A DNA stretch of 64,000 nucleotides from Streptomyces mirabilis (GTDB lineage: Bacteria > Actinomycetota > Actinomycetes > Streptomycetales > Streptomycetaceae), in assembly GCF_039503195.1 (NCBI RefSeq), contig NZ_JBCJKP010000001.1:6014001-6078000 (forward strand). Direction: 5' to 3'. Positions 1 to 8,406 of this stretch are shown here, piece by piece (the stretch's first letter is position 1; each line of letters opens with the position of its first letter). The notes under the pieces were generated by a model. The model did no database searches. It was not told the DNA's origin and was given only the letters and a program-made list of their open reading frames with translations. A program made the translations under genes and the position numbers.

Positions 1-995
1 GCGGCCTGATCATGCTGGCCGCCGTCATCGGCCTCTACGTAGTGGCCGGAAACTTCTCGCTCCAGGAGATCGTGCAGGCCCGCGCCAACGGCTCGCTGCA
101 CATGGCGACCAACACGGAGCGGTGGCTGTTCCTCGGCTTCTTCTTCGCGTTCGCGGTGAAGGCGCCCCTGTGGCCGCTGCACACCTGGCTGCCCAATGCC
201 ATGGGAGAGGCCACAGCCCCGGTGGCGGTACTGATCACGGCGGTCGTCGACAAGGTCGGTACCTTCGCGATGCTCCGCTTCTGCCTCCAGCTCTTCCCGG
301 AGGCGAGCAAGTGGGCGACGCCGGTCATCCTCGTCCTCGCCCTCATCAGCATCATCTACGGGGCGCTGCTCGCGGTCGGCCAGCGGGACATCAAACGACT
401 GGTGGCGTACGCGTCGATCTCGCACTTCGGGTTCATCATCCTGGGCATCTTCGCGATGACCAGCCAGGGCCAGTCGGGCGCGACGCTCTACATGGTCAAC
501 CACGGGATCTCGACCGCCGCCCTGATGCTGGTGGCGGGCTTCCTGATCTCGCGGCGCGGCTCGCGTCTGATCGCCGACTACGGAGGGGTGCAGAAAGTCG
601 CCCCGGTGCTCGCGGGCACCTTCCTGATCGGCGGCCTCGCGACCCTCTCGCTCCCCGGGCTCGCCCCCTTCGTGAGTGAATTCCTGGTTCTGGTGGGCGC
701 GTTCGAGCGCTACCCGGCCGTCGGCATCGTCGCCACCTTCGGCATCGTCCTCGCCGCGCTCTACACCCTCGTCCTCTATCAGCGGACGATGACGGGCCCG
801 GTGAAGGCGGAGGTCGCCGAGATGCCCGACCTCAGGGTGCGTGAGCTTCTGGTGGTCGCCCCGCTGATCGCCCTGTTGATCTTCCTGGGCGTCTATCCGA
901 AGCCGGTCACCGACATCGTCAACCCGGCGGTCCAGCAGACCATGTCCGACGTCCATAAGACGGACCCCAAGCCCGAGGTGGAGGCGGCCAAGTGA
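1..995 (+). CDS. nuoM: NADH-quinone oxidoreductase subunit M (5' truncated by window)
   Basis: This is a proton-pumping antiporter-like membrane subunit of respiratory complex I. The reading frame is open from base 3 (GLIMLAAV...), so the N-terminal part lies outside the window and the ATG at 12 is internal. About 330 residues remain. The Mrp-antiporter core is clear: [18 protein letters not shown] with the conserved Lys/His/Trp of an antiporter half-channel, followed by the [17 protein letters not shown] loop and several hydrophobic helices. The C-terminus ends in a short charged tail. The stop overlaps the GTG of nuoN by four bases (GTGA), which indicates translational coupling in the main nuo operon. 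A second nuoM paralogue lies at 41797-43374. Confidence 0.96.
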   Translation, partial: GLIMLAAVIGLYVVAGNFSLQEIVQARANGSLHMATNTERWLFLGFFFAFAVKAPLWPLHTWLPNAMGEATAPVAVLITAVVDKVGTFAMLRFCLQLFPEASKWATPVILVLALISIIYGALLAVGQRDIKRLVAYASISHFGFIILGIFAMTSQGQSGATLYMVNHGISTAALMLVAGFLISRRGSRLIADYGGVQKVAPVLAGTFLIGGLATLSLPGLAPFVSEFLVLVGAFERYPAVGIVATFGIVLAALYTLVLYQRTMTGPVKAEVAEMPDLRVRELLVVAPLIALLIFLGVYPKPVTDIVNPAVQQTMSDVHKTDPKPEVEAAK

Positions 996-2641
996 ACACA
1001 GCAGCTGTCCACAGCCTGTGGACAACCGCGGCCGAACCGATCTCCAAGATCGACGCGCCGAAGATCGAATACGGGCAATTGTCGCCCACCCTGATCGTGA
1101 TCGGGGCGGCGCTCGTAGGGGTGCTCGTCGAGGCCTTCGTGCCGCGCAAGTCCCGGTACTACGCGCAGGTCTTCCTGTCCGTCGTCGCGCTCGCCGCAGC
1201 CTTCGCCGCGGTGATCGCACTGGCGGCGGGCGGATACGGCACCACGAAGGCGCACATCGCGGCCATGGGGGCGATCGCCGTCGACGGACCGTCCCTGTTC
1301 CTGCAGGGCACGATCCTGCTGGCGGGCATCCTCGGTGTCTTCACCTTCGCCGAGCGACGGCTCGACCCGGAGGCGCACGGCAACCGCGTCGACTCGTTCG
1401 CCGCGCAGGCCGCCTCCGTGCCCGGCAGCGACAGCGAGAAGGCCGCGGTGAAGGCCGGTTTCACCACCACCGAGGTGTTCCCGCTGCTGCTCTTCGCGAT
1501 CGGCGGCATGCTGGTCTTCCCGTCGGCCAACGACCTGCTGACCCTGTTCATCGCGTTGGAAGTCTTCTCGCTGCCCCTCTACCTGCTGTGCGCCGTGGCC
1601 CGCCGCAAGCGGCTCATGTCGCAGGAGGCCGCCGTCAAGTACTTCCTGCTCGGCGCCTTCGCCTCCGCGTTCACCCTCTTCGGCATCGCCCTGCTCTACG
1701 GCTACGCGGGCTCGGTGTCGTACGCGACGATCGCGCAGGTCGTGGACGGCACGATCCCGAACGTCGACCCGGCGCTCGCCGGCACCATGGGCAACGACGT
1801 GCTGCTGCTCATCGGCGCCGCGATGGTCGTCATGGGCCTGCTCTTCAAGGTCGGCGCGGTGCCGTTCCACATGTGGACCCCCGACGTCTACCAGGGCGCG
1901 CCGACACCGGTCACCGGCTTCATGGCCGCGGCGACGAAGGTGGCCGCCTTCGGGGCGCTGCTGCGGCTGCTGTACGTCGTCCTGCCGGGTCTGCGCTGGG
2001 ACTGGCGGCCGGTCATGTGGGCCGTCGCGATCGTCACCATGCTGGGTGGTGCGATCGTCGCGATCACCCAGACCGACATCAAGCGGCTCCTGGCGTACTC
2101 GTCCATCGCGCACGCCGGATTCATCCTCGCGGGCGTCATCGCGACCTCGCGGGACGGCGTCTCGTCGGTCCTCTTCTACCTGGCCGCGTACTCGTTCGTG
2201 ACGATCGGGGCCTTCGCGGTCGTGACCCTGGTCCGCGACGCGGGCGGCGAGGCCACGCACCTGTCCAAGTGGGCGGGCCTCGGACGCAGGTCACCGCTGG
2301 TGGCGGCCGTCTTCGCGGTCTTCCTGCTGGCGTTCGCCGGTATTCCGCTGACCTCCGGCTTCGCCGGGAAGTTCGCCGTCTTCAAGGCGGCGGCGGAGGG
2401 CGGCGCGGGCCCGCTGGTCGTGGTCGGTGTGATCTCGTCGGCGATCGCGGCGTTCTTCTACATCCGCGTGATCGTGCTCATGTTCTTCAGCGAGCCTCGG
2501 CCGGAGGGGCCGACGGTCGCCGTGCCCTCGCCGCTGACCATGACGGCGATCGGGTTCGGCGTGGCGGTCACGCTGGTGCTCGGTGTGGCGCCGCAGTACT
2601 TCCTGAACCTGGCGAGCCAGGCGGGAGTCTTCGTCCGCTGA
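992..2641 (+). CDS. nuoN: NADH-quinone oxidoreductase subunit N
   Basis: This is the third antiporter-like subunit of complex I, 549 aa, and the last gene of the main nuo operon. The family signature [19 protein letters not shown] and the loop [17 protein letters not shown] are both present, with about 14 hydrophobic segments. The GTG start at 992 overlaps the nuoM stop. A hydrophilic loop of about 50 residues rich in Ala, Ser and Glu lies around residues 125-155, longer than in enterobacterial NuoN and, from memory, usual for Streptomyces. A strong hairpin terminator follows directly. The first codons contain an inverted pair of DnaA-box-like nonamers (separate entry). Confidence 0.97.
   Translation: MNTAAVHSLWTTAAEPISKIDAPKIEYGQLSPTLIVIGAALVGVLVEAFVPRKSRYYAQVFLSVVALAAAFAAVIALAAGGYGTTKAHIAAMGAIAVDGPSLFLQGTILLAGILGVFTFAERRLDPEAHGNRVDSFAAQAASVPGSDSEKAAVKAGFTTTEVFPLLLFAIGGMLVFPSANDLLTLFIALEVFSLPLYLLCAVARRKRLMSQEAAVKYFLLGAFASAFTLFGIALLYGYAGSVSYATIAQVVDGTIPNVDPALAGTMGNDVLLLIGAAMVVMGLLFKVGAVPFHMWTPDVYQGAPTPVTGFMAAATKVAAFGALLRLLYVVLPGLRWDWRPVMWAVAIVTMLGGAIVAITQTDIKRLLAYSSIAHAGFILAGVIATSRDGVSSVLFYLAAYSFVTIGAFAVVTLVRDAGGEATHLSKWAGLGRRSPLVAAVFAVFLLAFAGIPLTSGFAGKFAVFKAAAEGGAGPLVVVGVISSAIAAFFYIRVIVLMFFSEPRPEGPTVAVPSPLTMTAIGFGVAVTLVLGVAPQYFLNLASQAGVFVR
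1005..1025. promoter_or_regulatory. Inverted pair of DnaA-box-like nonamers inside nuoN
   Basis: TGTCCACA (1006-1013) and TGTGGACA (1017-1024) form a perfect 8+3+8 palindrome. Extended by one base each, they give CTGTCCACA on the top strand and TTGTCCACA on the bottom strand. The latter is the Streptomyces DnaA-box consensus. The site overlaps codons 5-12 of nuoN. It may titrate DnaA or be fortuitous. Only the palindrome itself is directly visible. Confidence 0.4.
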
Positions 2642-2647
2642 ACCACG

Positions 2648-2698
2648 CACGGCTCGGGCCCCGCTCCCTCCTCGTGAGGCAGCGGGGCCCGAGCCGTG
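2648..2698 (+). terminator. Terminator of the main nuo operon
   Basis: A perfect 18-bp stem (2648-2665 with 2681-2698) has a 15-nt loop and starts seven bases after the nuoN stop. There is no long T-run, as is usual for high-GC actinobacterial terminators. Confidence 0.85.
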
Positions 2699-2803
2699 TC
2701 AGCGCATGGGCCCGTCGAACTTCCACCCTCCGAAGATCGAGGGTCTGTCGTCGCTCGAGACCGGCCGGACACGAGTGCGTAGGGAAGCCGATCGGTCGCA
2801 GCC

Positions 2804-2812
2804 TGTGGATAA
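2804..2812 (-). promoter_or_regulatory. DnaA-box-like nonamer upstream of recQ
   Basis: The top strand reads TGTGGATAA, that is TTATCCACA on the bottom strand. This is a perfect match to the classical DnaA box, 72 bp before the recQ start. A DnaA role is inference. Confidence 0.3.
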
Positions 2813-2883
2813 CTCTCGGGCTGTCGGCGCGGACCCCTATCGTGGACGCAGTGGTCGAGGCGCGACGTACGGGGGACAGGACG

Positions 2884-4874
2884 ATGGGCGGGACGGGTGT
2901 GATGACCGAAGCGGACGCGACGGAGACGCTGGGAGAGAGCGAGGCACTGGCCACGCTCCACCGGGTCTTCGGGTACGACGCCTTCCGCGGCGAGCAGGAA
3001 GCGATCATCGAGCACGTGGTGGCGGGCGGTGACGCTGTCGTCCTGATGCCGACGGGCGGCGGCAAGTCGCTCTGCTATCAGATTCCGGCCCTGGTCAGAC
3101 CGGGTACGGGAGTCGTCGTCTCCCCCTCATCGCGTTGATGCAGGATCAGGTGGACGCGCTGCGCGCGCTGGGCGTGCGCGCCGGGTTCATGAACTCCACG
3201 CAGGACTTCGACGAGCGGCGCGTGGTGGAGGCCGAGTTCCTGGCGGGGGAGCTCGACGTGATCTACCTCGCCCCGGAGCGGCTGCGCCTGGAGACCACGC
3301 TGGACCTGCTGTCACGCGGGAAGATCTCCGTCTTCGCGATCGACGAGGCGCACTGCGTGGCCCAGTGGGGCCACGACTTCCGCCCCGACTATCTGGCGCT
3401 TTCCCTGCTCGGCGAGCGCTGGCCGGACGTCCCGCGCATCGCGCTGACGGCCACGGCCACCCGCGCGACGCACAAGGAGATCACCCAGCGCCTGGCCATG
3501 CCGACCGCCCGCCACTTCGAGGCGAGCTTCGACCGTCCCAACATCCAGTACCGGATCGTCCCCAAGGCCGACCCCAAGAAGCAGCTGCTGTCCTTCCTGC
3601 GCGACGAGCACGCGGGCGACGCGGGCATCGTGTACTGCCTCTCGCGCAACTCGGTGGAGAAGACGGCCGAGTTCCTCTCCCGCAACGGCGTCGAGGCGGT
3701 GCCGTACCACGCGGGTCTGGACGCGGGCACCCGCGCCACCCACCAGTCGCGCTTCCTGCGCGAAGAGGGCCTGGTCGTGGTAGCCACCATCGCCTTCGGC
3801 ATGGGTATCGACAAGCCGGACGTGCGGTTCGTCGCCCACCTCGACCTGCCCAAGTCGGTCGAGGGCTACTACCAGGAGACGGGACGCGCGGGCCGTGACG
3901 GACTGCCGTCCACGGCATGGATGGCGTACGGGCTTCAGGACGTCGTCCAGCAGCGCAAGATGATCCAGGGCTCGGAGGGCGACGAGGCGTTCCGCCGCCG
4001 GGCCGCCGCCCACCTGGACTCGATGCTGGCCCTGTGCGAGACGGTCCAGTGCAGGCGCTCCCAGCTCCTCGCCTACTTCGGTCAGGACCCGCACACCCCG
4101 GCATGCGGCAACTGCGACACGTGCCTCGCACCGCCCGAGACCTCGGACGGCACGGTCGTGGCGCAGAAGCTGTTGTCCACGGTGGTACGGCTGCAGCGCG
4201 AGCGCGGACAGAAGTTCGGCGCCGGCCAGATCATCGACATCCTGCTGGGGCGGCGCACCGCCAAGGTGATCCAGTTCGATCACGACCAGCTGTCCGTGTT
4301 CGGCATCGGTGAGGACCTCGCCGAGTCCGAATGGCGCGGCGTGGTGCGGCAGTTGCTGGCGCAAGGCCTGCTCGCGGTCGAGGGCGAGTACGGGACGCTG
4401 GTGCTGACCGAGGAGAGCGGGACGGTGCTGCGGCGCGAGCGCGAGGTGCCGCTCCGCAAGGAGCCGCCGAAGCCCACCGTCTCCCGCTCCTCCTCGTCCT
4501 CGCGGGGCGATCGCAAGGCCAAGGCCGCCGCGGCCGACCTGCCCCAGGAGCTCGTCCCCGCCTTCGAGGCCCTGCGCTCCTGGCGCGCCGAACAGGCCAA
4601 GGAACAGGGCGTCCCGGCGTACGTCATCTTCCACGACGCCACGCTCCGGGAGATCGCCACGGTGTGGCCCACCTCGGTCGAAGGCCTCGGCGGCATCAGC
4701 GGGGTGGGCGAGAAGAAGCGCGCGACATACGGAGAGGGCGTGATCGGAGTGCTCGCCTCCCTGGCAGGCGGCGCTCCCGGAGCAGCACCGGCCGCCGCGG
4801 CCGGTGAGGCACCGGACCCGGACTGGCCCGAGATGGACGCGGAACCGGAGCCGGAGCCGGAGGACTGGATGTAG
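2884..4874 (+). CDS. recQ: RecQ-family ATP-dependent DNA helicase, frameshifted
   Basis: This is a 3'-5' SF2 DNA helicase of recombination and repair. The start is ATG 2884, with the ribosome site GGGGGA seven bases upstream (in-frame alternatives GTG 2899 and ATG 2902). The first segment carries motif 0/I ([16 protein letters not shown]). After VVVSP the frame shifts at the C-run 3122-3126 and stops at once. The remainder is in the next frame from 3136. One extra C restores [11 protein letters not shown] (motif Ia) and a 663-aa protein. Downstream lie the DEAH box ([20 protein letters not shown]), TATAT, motifs IV-VI ([22 protein letters not shown]), the zinc cysteines (CRRSQLL...CGNCDTC) and a C-terminal HRDC-like domain (about residues 550-635). 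An Asp/Glu/Pro-rich tail ends the protein. The frameshift probably reflects sequencing error, because nuoC2 and nuoH2 show the same defect. Confidence 0.9.
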
Positions 4875-4917
4875 GGCGCTTCCGGCCCTCTGCCCAGTTC
4901 TCTGCTCGGCCCTGTGG

Positions 4918-5358
4918 TCACAGGGCGCGTGACGCGCACGCCCTGACGTCCGCGTCGGAGTCCGCCGTGGCCGTGGTCAGGGCCGCGCGGGCGTCCTCGT
5001 CGATCGCGGAGTGCTGCACGAGGGCCAGGACCGTCGCCTTGCGGACGTCGGCGTTCGGGTCTTCCCGGGCCCGGGCGAGCGCCGGGACGGCGACCCGGGC
5101 CTCCGCGGCGGACAGCGCGGTCGCGGCGCCGGAGCGGACCTGCCAGGCGGGGTCGGCCTGGGCGGCGACGGCGCGCGCGGCCAGGGATGACGAGCAGCCT
5201 GTGACGGCCAGCGTCGCGAAGGCCGCTGCCCGGACCAGGGCGTCCTGGTCGGTCGTGAGCAGGTCGAGGGTGTCCGGTGCGAGTGCGGGTGCGGGTGTGG
5301 GGACGTGGGGGCGGCGGGGTAGGGGTCTTCGGCCCCCGCCGCCCCTACCCGCCCCCTC
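4918..5358 (-). pseudogene. Decayed HEAT-repeat protein, C-terminal remnant
   Basis: Read on the minus strand, this frame gives an Ala-rich helical protein with HEAT-like units: DQDALVRAAAFATLA, WQVRSGAATALSAAEA, DPNADVRKATVLALVQH and SDADVRACASRAL, ending in TGA at 4918-4920. About 120 residues are convincing (4918-5280). Upstream the frame runs into GC-rich repeat sequence and meets an in-frame stop at 5359-5361. No ATG or GTG lies between that stop and the HEAT units. The 5' part of the gene has apparently been lost. No function can be assigned beyond a protein-binding solenoid. It is convergent with recQ, 43 bp away. Confidence 0.6.
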
Positions 5359-5545
5359 TCAGGGGCTCCGCCCCTTCGACCCCCTGGTCTCCCCTTGCCG
5401 GCGGGCCGCCGTGGGGCTTCGTCCCTTCACCCCGGCGGGGTTTGCGCCCCCGAAAGGCGCGGGCCTATCGGCCTTGGACCCCGCCGGGCCTCTCGCCTTT
5501 GCACCCCGCCGGGGTTGTTGCCCCCGGACGCCGCCGGGGTCAGGA
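5305..5545. repeat. GC-rich intergenic repeat with GGGGCTCCGCCCC-type palindromes
   Basis: This is low-complexity sequence with self-complementary blocks. GGGGGCGGCGGGGTAGGGG (5310-5328) faces CCCCCGCCGCCCCTACCCG. It is followed by GGGGCTCCGCCCC and repeated CCCCGCCGGGG motifs. The same motifs in opposite orientation occur at about 31130-31275. It replaces the upstream part of the HEAT remnant. The first bases after it are the 3' end of fahA. Confidence 0.6.
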
Positions 5546-6763
5546 GGGGTGGGGTGCCGGGGTGATGCGGCCCCTCACCTCACCCAGTCCCACCCGAGTT
5601 CCGCCGGGGCCCGGGGCCCAGGCCGTCAGGGTGACCTCGTCGCCGTCCTCCAGGAAGGCCCGTTTGCCGTCGGGGAGGTCGAGGGTGTCGCGGCCGTTCC
5701 AGGTGAGTTCCAGGAGGGAGCCGCGCTCGTGCTCGGACGGGCCGCTGACCGTTCCCGAGCCGTACAGGTCGCCGGTGCGCAGGGAGGCCCCGTTGACCGT
5801 CATGTGGGCCAGTTGCTGGGCGGCCGTCCAGTACATGGTGGAGAAGGGGGGTTCGGAGACGACGTGGCCGTTGACGGCGACGGAGATACGGAGGTCGTAG
5901 CCGCCGGGCTCGTCCTCGGAGTCGTCCAGGTAGGGGAGGAGGGGGTGCGTGCGGGCCGGGGGCGCGACCCGTGCGTCGTCCAGCGCGTCGAGCGGGGTGA
6001 CCCACGCCGACACCGAGGTGGCGAAGGACTTGCCGAGGAAGGGGCCGAGAGGGACGTACTCCCAGGCCTGGATGTCGCGCGCCGACCAGTCGTTGAGGAG
6101 GCAGAGGCCGAAGACGTGGTCGCGGAAGGAGGAGAGCGGGACGGGCGTGCCCCTGGTCGAGGGTGCGCCGACCACGAAGCCGACCTCTGCCTCGATGTCG
6201 AGCCGGACGGAGGGGCCGAAGACGGGGGCGGTGTCGGAGGGGGCCTTGCGCTGGCCCGAGGGGCGGACCACCTCCGCGCCCGACACCACGACCGTGCCGG
6301 AGCGGCCGTGGTAACCGATCGGCAGGTGCTTCCAGTTGGGGGTGAGGGAGTCGGTGGCGTCGGGGCGGAAGATCTGTCCGACGTTCCGGGCGTGGTTCTC
6401 GGAGGCGTAGAAGTCGACGTAGTCCGCCACCTCGAAGGGGAGGTGCAGGGTCACCTCGGAGAGGGGGTGCAGGAGGGGTACGACGGTCTCCCGGTGGGCC
6501 GGGACCGTCACCCAGGCGGTGAGTGCGCGGCGTACGTCGGACCAGGCCGTGCGGCCGGCGGCGAGCAGCGGGTTCAGAGTGGGCTGCGCGAGCAGTTCGG
6601 CGTACGGAGAGCTGAGTGCCCGGGCGGTCGCTCCCGCGTCGAGGACGTGGTCGCCGAGCCGGACGCCGACGCTCCGCTCGGACGCTCCGGCCCGGGAGAA
6701 GACGCCGTAGGGGAGGTTGTGCGGGCCGAAGGGATCGCCCTCGGGGACATCGAAGGGGGGCAT
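5540..6763 (-). CDS. fahA: Fumarylacetoacetase
   Basis: This enzyme hydrolyses 4-fumarylacetoacetate to fumarate and acetoacetate, the last step of tyrosine/homogentisate degradation in the cytosol. The 407 aa span the normal length of the eukaryotic-type enzyme. The N-terminal SH3-like part begins MPPFDVPEGDPFGPHNLPYG. The metal and catalytic region shows DYVDFYASENHARNVG, IEAEVGFVVG (paired Glu ligands), and LLNDWSARDIQAWEYVPLG. ATG 6763 is chosen because it begins the conserved N-terminus and has GAGG upstream. A longer in-frame start at 6949 would add a His/Arg-rich stretch with no family counterpart. The gene stands alone and is divergent from the ATP-grasp gene. Confidence 0.93.
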   Translation of the reverse strand: MPPFDVPEGDPFGPHNLPYGVFSRAGASERSVGVRLGDHVLDAGATARALSSPYAELLAQPTLNPLLAAGRTAWSDVRRALTAWVTVPAHRETVVPLLHPLSEVTLHLPFEVADYVDFYASENHARNVGQIFRPDATDSLTPNWKHLPIGYHGRSGTVVVSGAEVVRPSGQRKAPSDTAPVFGPSVRLDIEAEVGFVVGAPSTRGTPVPLSSFRDHVFGLCLLNDWSARDIQAWEYVPLGPFLGKSFATSVSAWVTPLDALDDARVAPPARTHPLLPYLDDSEDEPGGYDLRISVAVNGHVVSEPPFSTMYWTAAQQLAHMTVNGASLRTGDLYGSGTVSGPSEHERGSLLELTWNGRDTLDLPDGKRAFLEDGDEVTLTAWAPGPGGTRVGLGEVRGRITPAPHPS

Positions 6764-6904
6764 CGGGGTGGTGCCTCGCTTTCGTGGTCGTGCGCGCTGT
6801 GTGGTCCGTGTGACTGTCTTGGCCGTGTGATCCGCGCGGTGCATGTGTGGGTGTTTCACGTGTTCCGGGTGGTCGCGGCACAGGTTACGGGGGAGTGACG
6901 TGCT

Positions 6905-7003
6905 GTGGCAGTGCCCAAAGAGGTGCCATGAGTTGCCGCGCGTCGTCATGAGGCACTGTGGCAGTACCTGAAGAGTTGCCTCGACAGTGCCTAAAGAGTT
7001 CGC
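6905..7003. repeat. Three imperfect 23-bp direct repeats between divergent genes
   Basis: Copies lie at 6905-6927, 6958-6980 and 6981-7003. They share the pattern CAGTRCCYRAAGAG followed by TTGCC or a close variant. Copies 2 and 3 are exactly adjacent and copy 1 is 53 bp from copy 2. An inverted pair GTCCGA/TCGGAC follows nearby. The position, 90-190 bp before the ATP-grasp start and about 140 bp before fahA, suits binding sites for a repeat-reading activator. That role is inference. Confidence 0.5.
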
Positions 7004-7095
7004 AATGTCCGAATAGGCCTTGTCGGACTCGGTAGTTCCGGCTTAGCGTCCTTTGGGGACACGGACGGGGTGGGTCCGGTCCGTAGGGGGGACAC

Positions 7096-8379
7096 GTGGG
7101 GGGACCCGTGGCCAGGAGCGTCAGCGGAGTGCCGGTCGACGCCGATCGGAACGTTCCGGGCCTGATCGTGAAGTTTGGCGACTATCCGCTGCACCACGGC
7201 GGTGTGGGCGCCATCCGAAGTCTGGGCCGCCTCGGCATACCGATGTATGCGATCACCGAGGACCGTTACACGCCTGCCGCGGCCTCGCGCTATCTGCGCC
7301 GTGCCTTCGTCTGGCCGACGACGGGGACGGAGGAGCCGGAGCGTCTGGTCGAGGGGTTGCTGCGGATCGGGGCCCGCATCGGGCGGCCGACGGTGCTCGT
7401 CCCGACGGACGAGGAGGCGGCCGTCGTGATCGCCGAGCACCAGGAGGAACTGGGGGAGCGGTTTCTCTTCCCCCGGGTCGACGCCAAACTGCCCAGGCGC
7501 CTCGCCAGCAAGCAGGGCCTGCACGAACTCTGTGTGGAACACGGCATCCCCAGTCCGGCGGCGGCCTTTCCACAGTCGTACGAGGAGATCGTGGCGTTCG
7601 CCGAGAGCGCTCGGTTTCCGATCGTCGCCAAGAACCGGGAGGCGTTCGTACGCCGCAGCCAGCCGGCGGTGAACGGGACGACAAGGATCGCGACCCGGGA
7701 GGGGCTGCTGTCACTCGCCCGGGACTGGGGTGATCAGCCGGGCGTGATCCTCCAGGAGTACCTGCCCAGGGAGGAGGCGGAGGACTGGATCGTGCACGCG
7801 TACTTCGACGCGGACTCGACGCCGCTCGCGATGTTCACGGGCGTGAAGGTCCGCTCCTGGCCGCCGCACGCGGGAATGACGGCGAACGCGTACGTCGTCG
7901 ACAATCCGGAACTCGCGGACCTCGCCGCGCGTTTCATCAAACAGATCGGCTTCAGCGGCGTCATCGACCTCGATCTGCGCTTCGACCGGCGCGACGGGCA
8001 GTACAAACTTCTCGACTTCAACCCCCGGATGGGCGCGCAGTTCCGGCTTTTCGAGAACGAGTCGGGGATCGACGTCGTCCGGGCCATGCATCTCGACCTG
8101 ACCGGGCGCACCGTTCCCGAAGGGGAACAGCGGGCCGGTCACCGGTACATCGTGGAGAACATTGACCTGCCGGCCCTGCTCGCCTACCGGCGCAGCGGCT
8201 ACACGACCCCGCACGCGCCGGCTCGCGCGAGCGGCACGGAGTTGGCCTGGCTCGCGGGTGACGACCTGCGGCCGTTCTTCACGATGCTCGCGCGCTTCGT
8301 GCGGCCGGGCGCGAGGCATCTGTATCAGCTGTGGCGGACCAACCGCCGTGGCAACAGCATCAGTACGACCACGAAGTGA
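7096..8379 (+). CDS. ATP-grasp domain ligase
   Basis: This is a 427-aa protein of the ATP-grasp superfamily, which forms amide or thioester bonds from a carboxylate via an acyl-phosphate. The N-terminal pre-ATP-grasp part starts GDYPLHHGGVGAIRSLGRLG. The central lid is IVAKNREAFVRR, and the hinge and metal site include VILQEYLPREEAEDWIVHAYF and LLDFNPRMGAQFRLFE (Mg-binding Glu/Asn region). The closest type I recognise is the carboxylate-amine or D-aspartate ligase-like group. The substrate is unknown. GTG 7096 follows GGGGGGAC. GTG 7108 is an equally good alternative. The FAD oxidoreductase begins 27 bp downstream with its own GGGAGGG site, so the two are probably co-transcribed. Confidence 0.85.
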   Translation: MGGPVARSVSGVPVDADRNVPGLIVKFGDYPLHHGGVGAIRSLGRLGIPMYAITEDRYTPAAASRYLRRAFVWPTTGTEEPERLVEGLLRIGARIGRPTVLVPTDEEAAVVIAEHQEELGERFLFPRVDAKLPRRLASKQGLHELCVEHGIPSPAAAFPQSYEEIVAFAESARFPIVAKNREAFVRRSQPAVNGTTRIATREGLLSLARDWGDQPGVILQEYLPREEAEDWIVHAYFDADSTPLAMFTGVKVRSWPPHAGMTANAYVVDNPELADLAARFIKQIGFSGVIDLDLRFDRRDGQYKLLDFNPRMGAQFRLFENESGIDVVRAMHLDLTGRTVPEGEQRAGHRYIVENIDLPALLAYRRSGYTTPHAPARASGTELAWLAGDDLRPFFTMLARFVRPGARHLYQLWRTNRRGNSISTTTK

Positions 8380-8406
8380 CGAACGTACGTCCTGGGGAGG
8401 GACTTC

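Noticed and set aside
893..2260. 455-aa open frame antisense to nuoN
   Set aside because: Shadow of a real gene: Arg/Asp/Gly/His-rich low-complexity translation, no ribosome site, no domain. The same applies to other long antisense frames, for example 3312-4634, 13105-14889, 17396-19714 and 27877-29634.
1005..2812. Replication origin
   Set aside because: Too few DnaA-like boxes, no AT-rich unwinding region, and no dnaA/dnaN/gyrB neighbours.
4967..6898. 643-aa plus-strand open frame across the HEAT remnant and fahA
   Set aside because: It is antisense to two recognisable minus-strand coding sequences, and its translation is repetitive Gly/Val/Asp-rich.
6764..6949. N-terminal extension of fumarylacetoacetase
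   Set aside because: The in-frame extension is His/Arg-rich and overlaps the divergent promoter region. The family N-terminus begins at the ATG at 6763.
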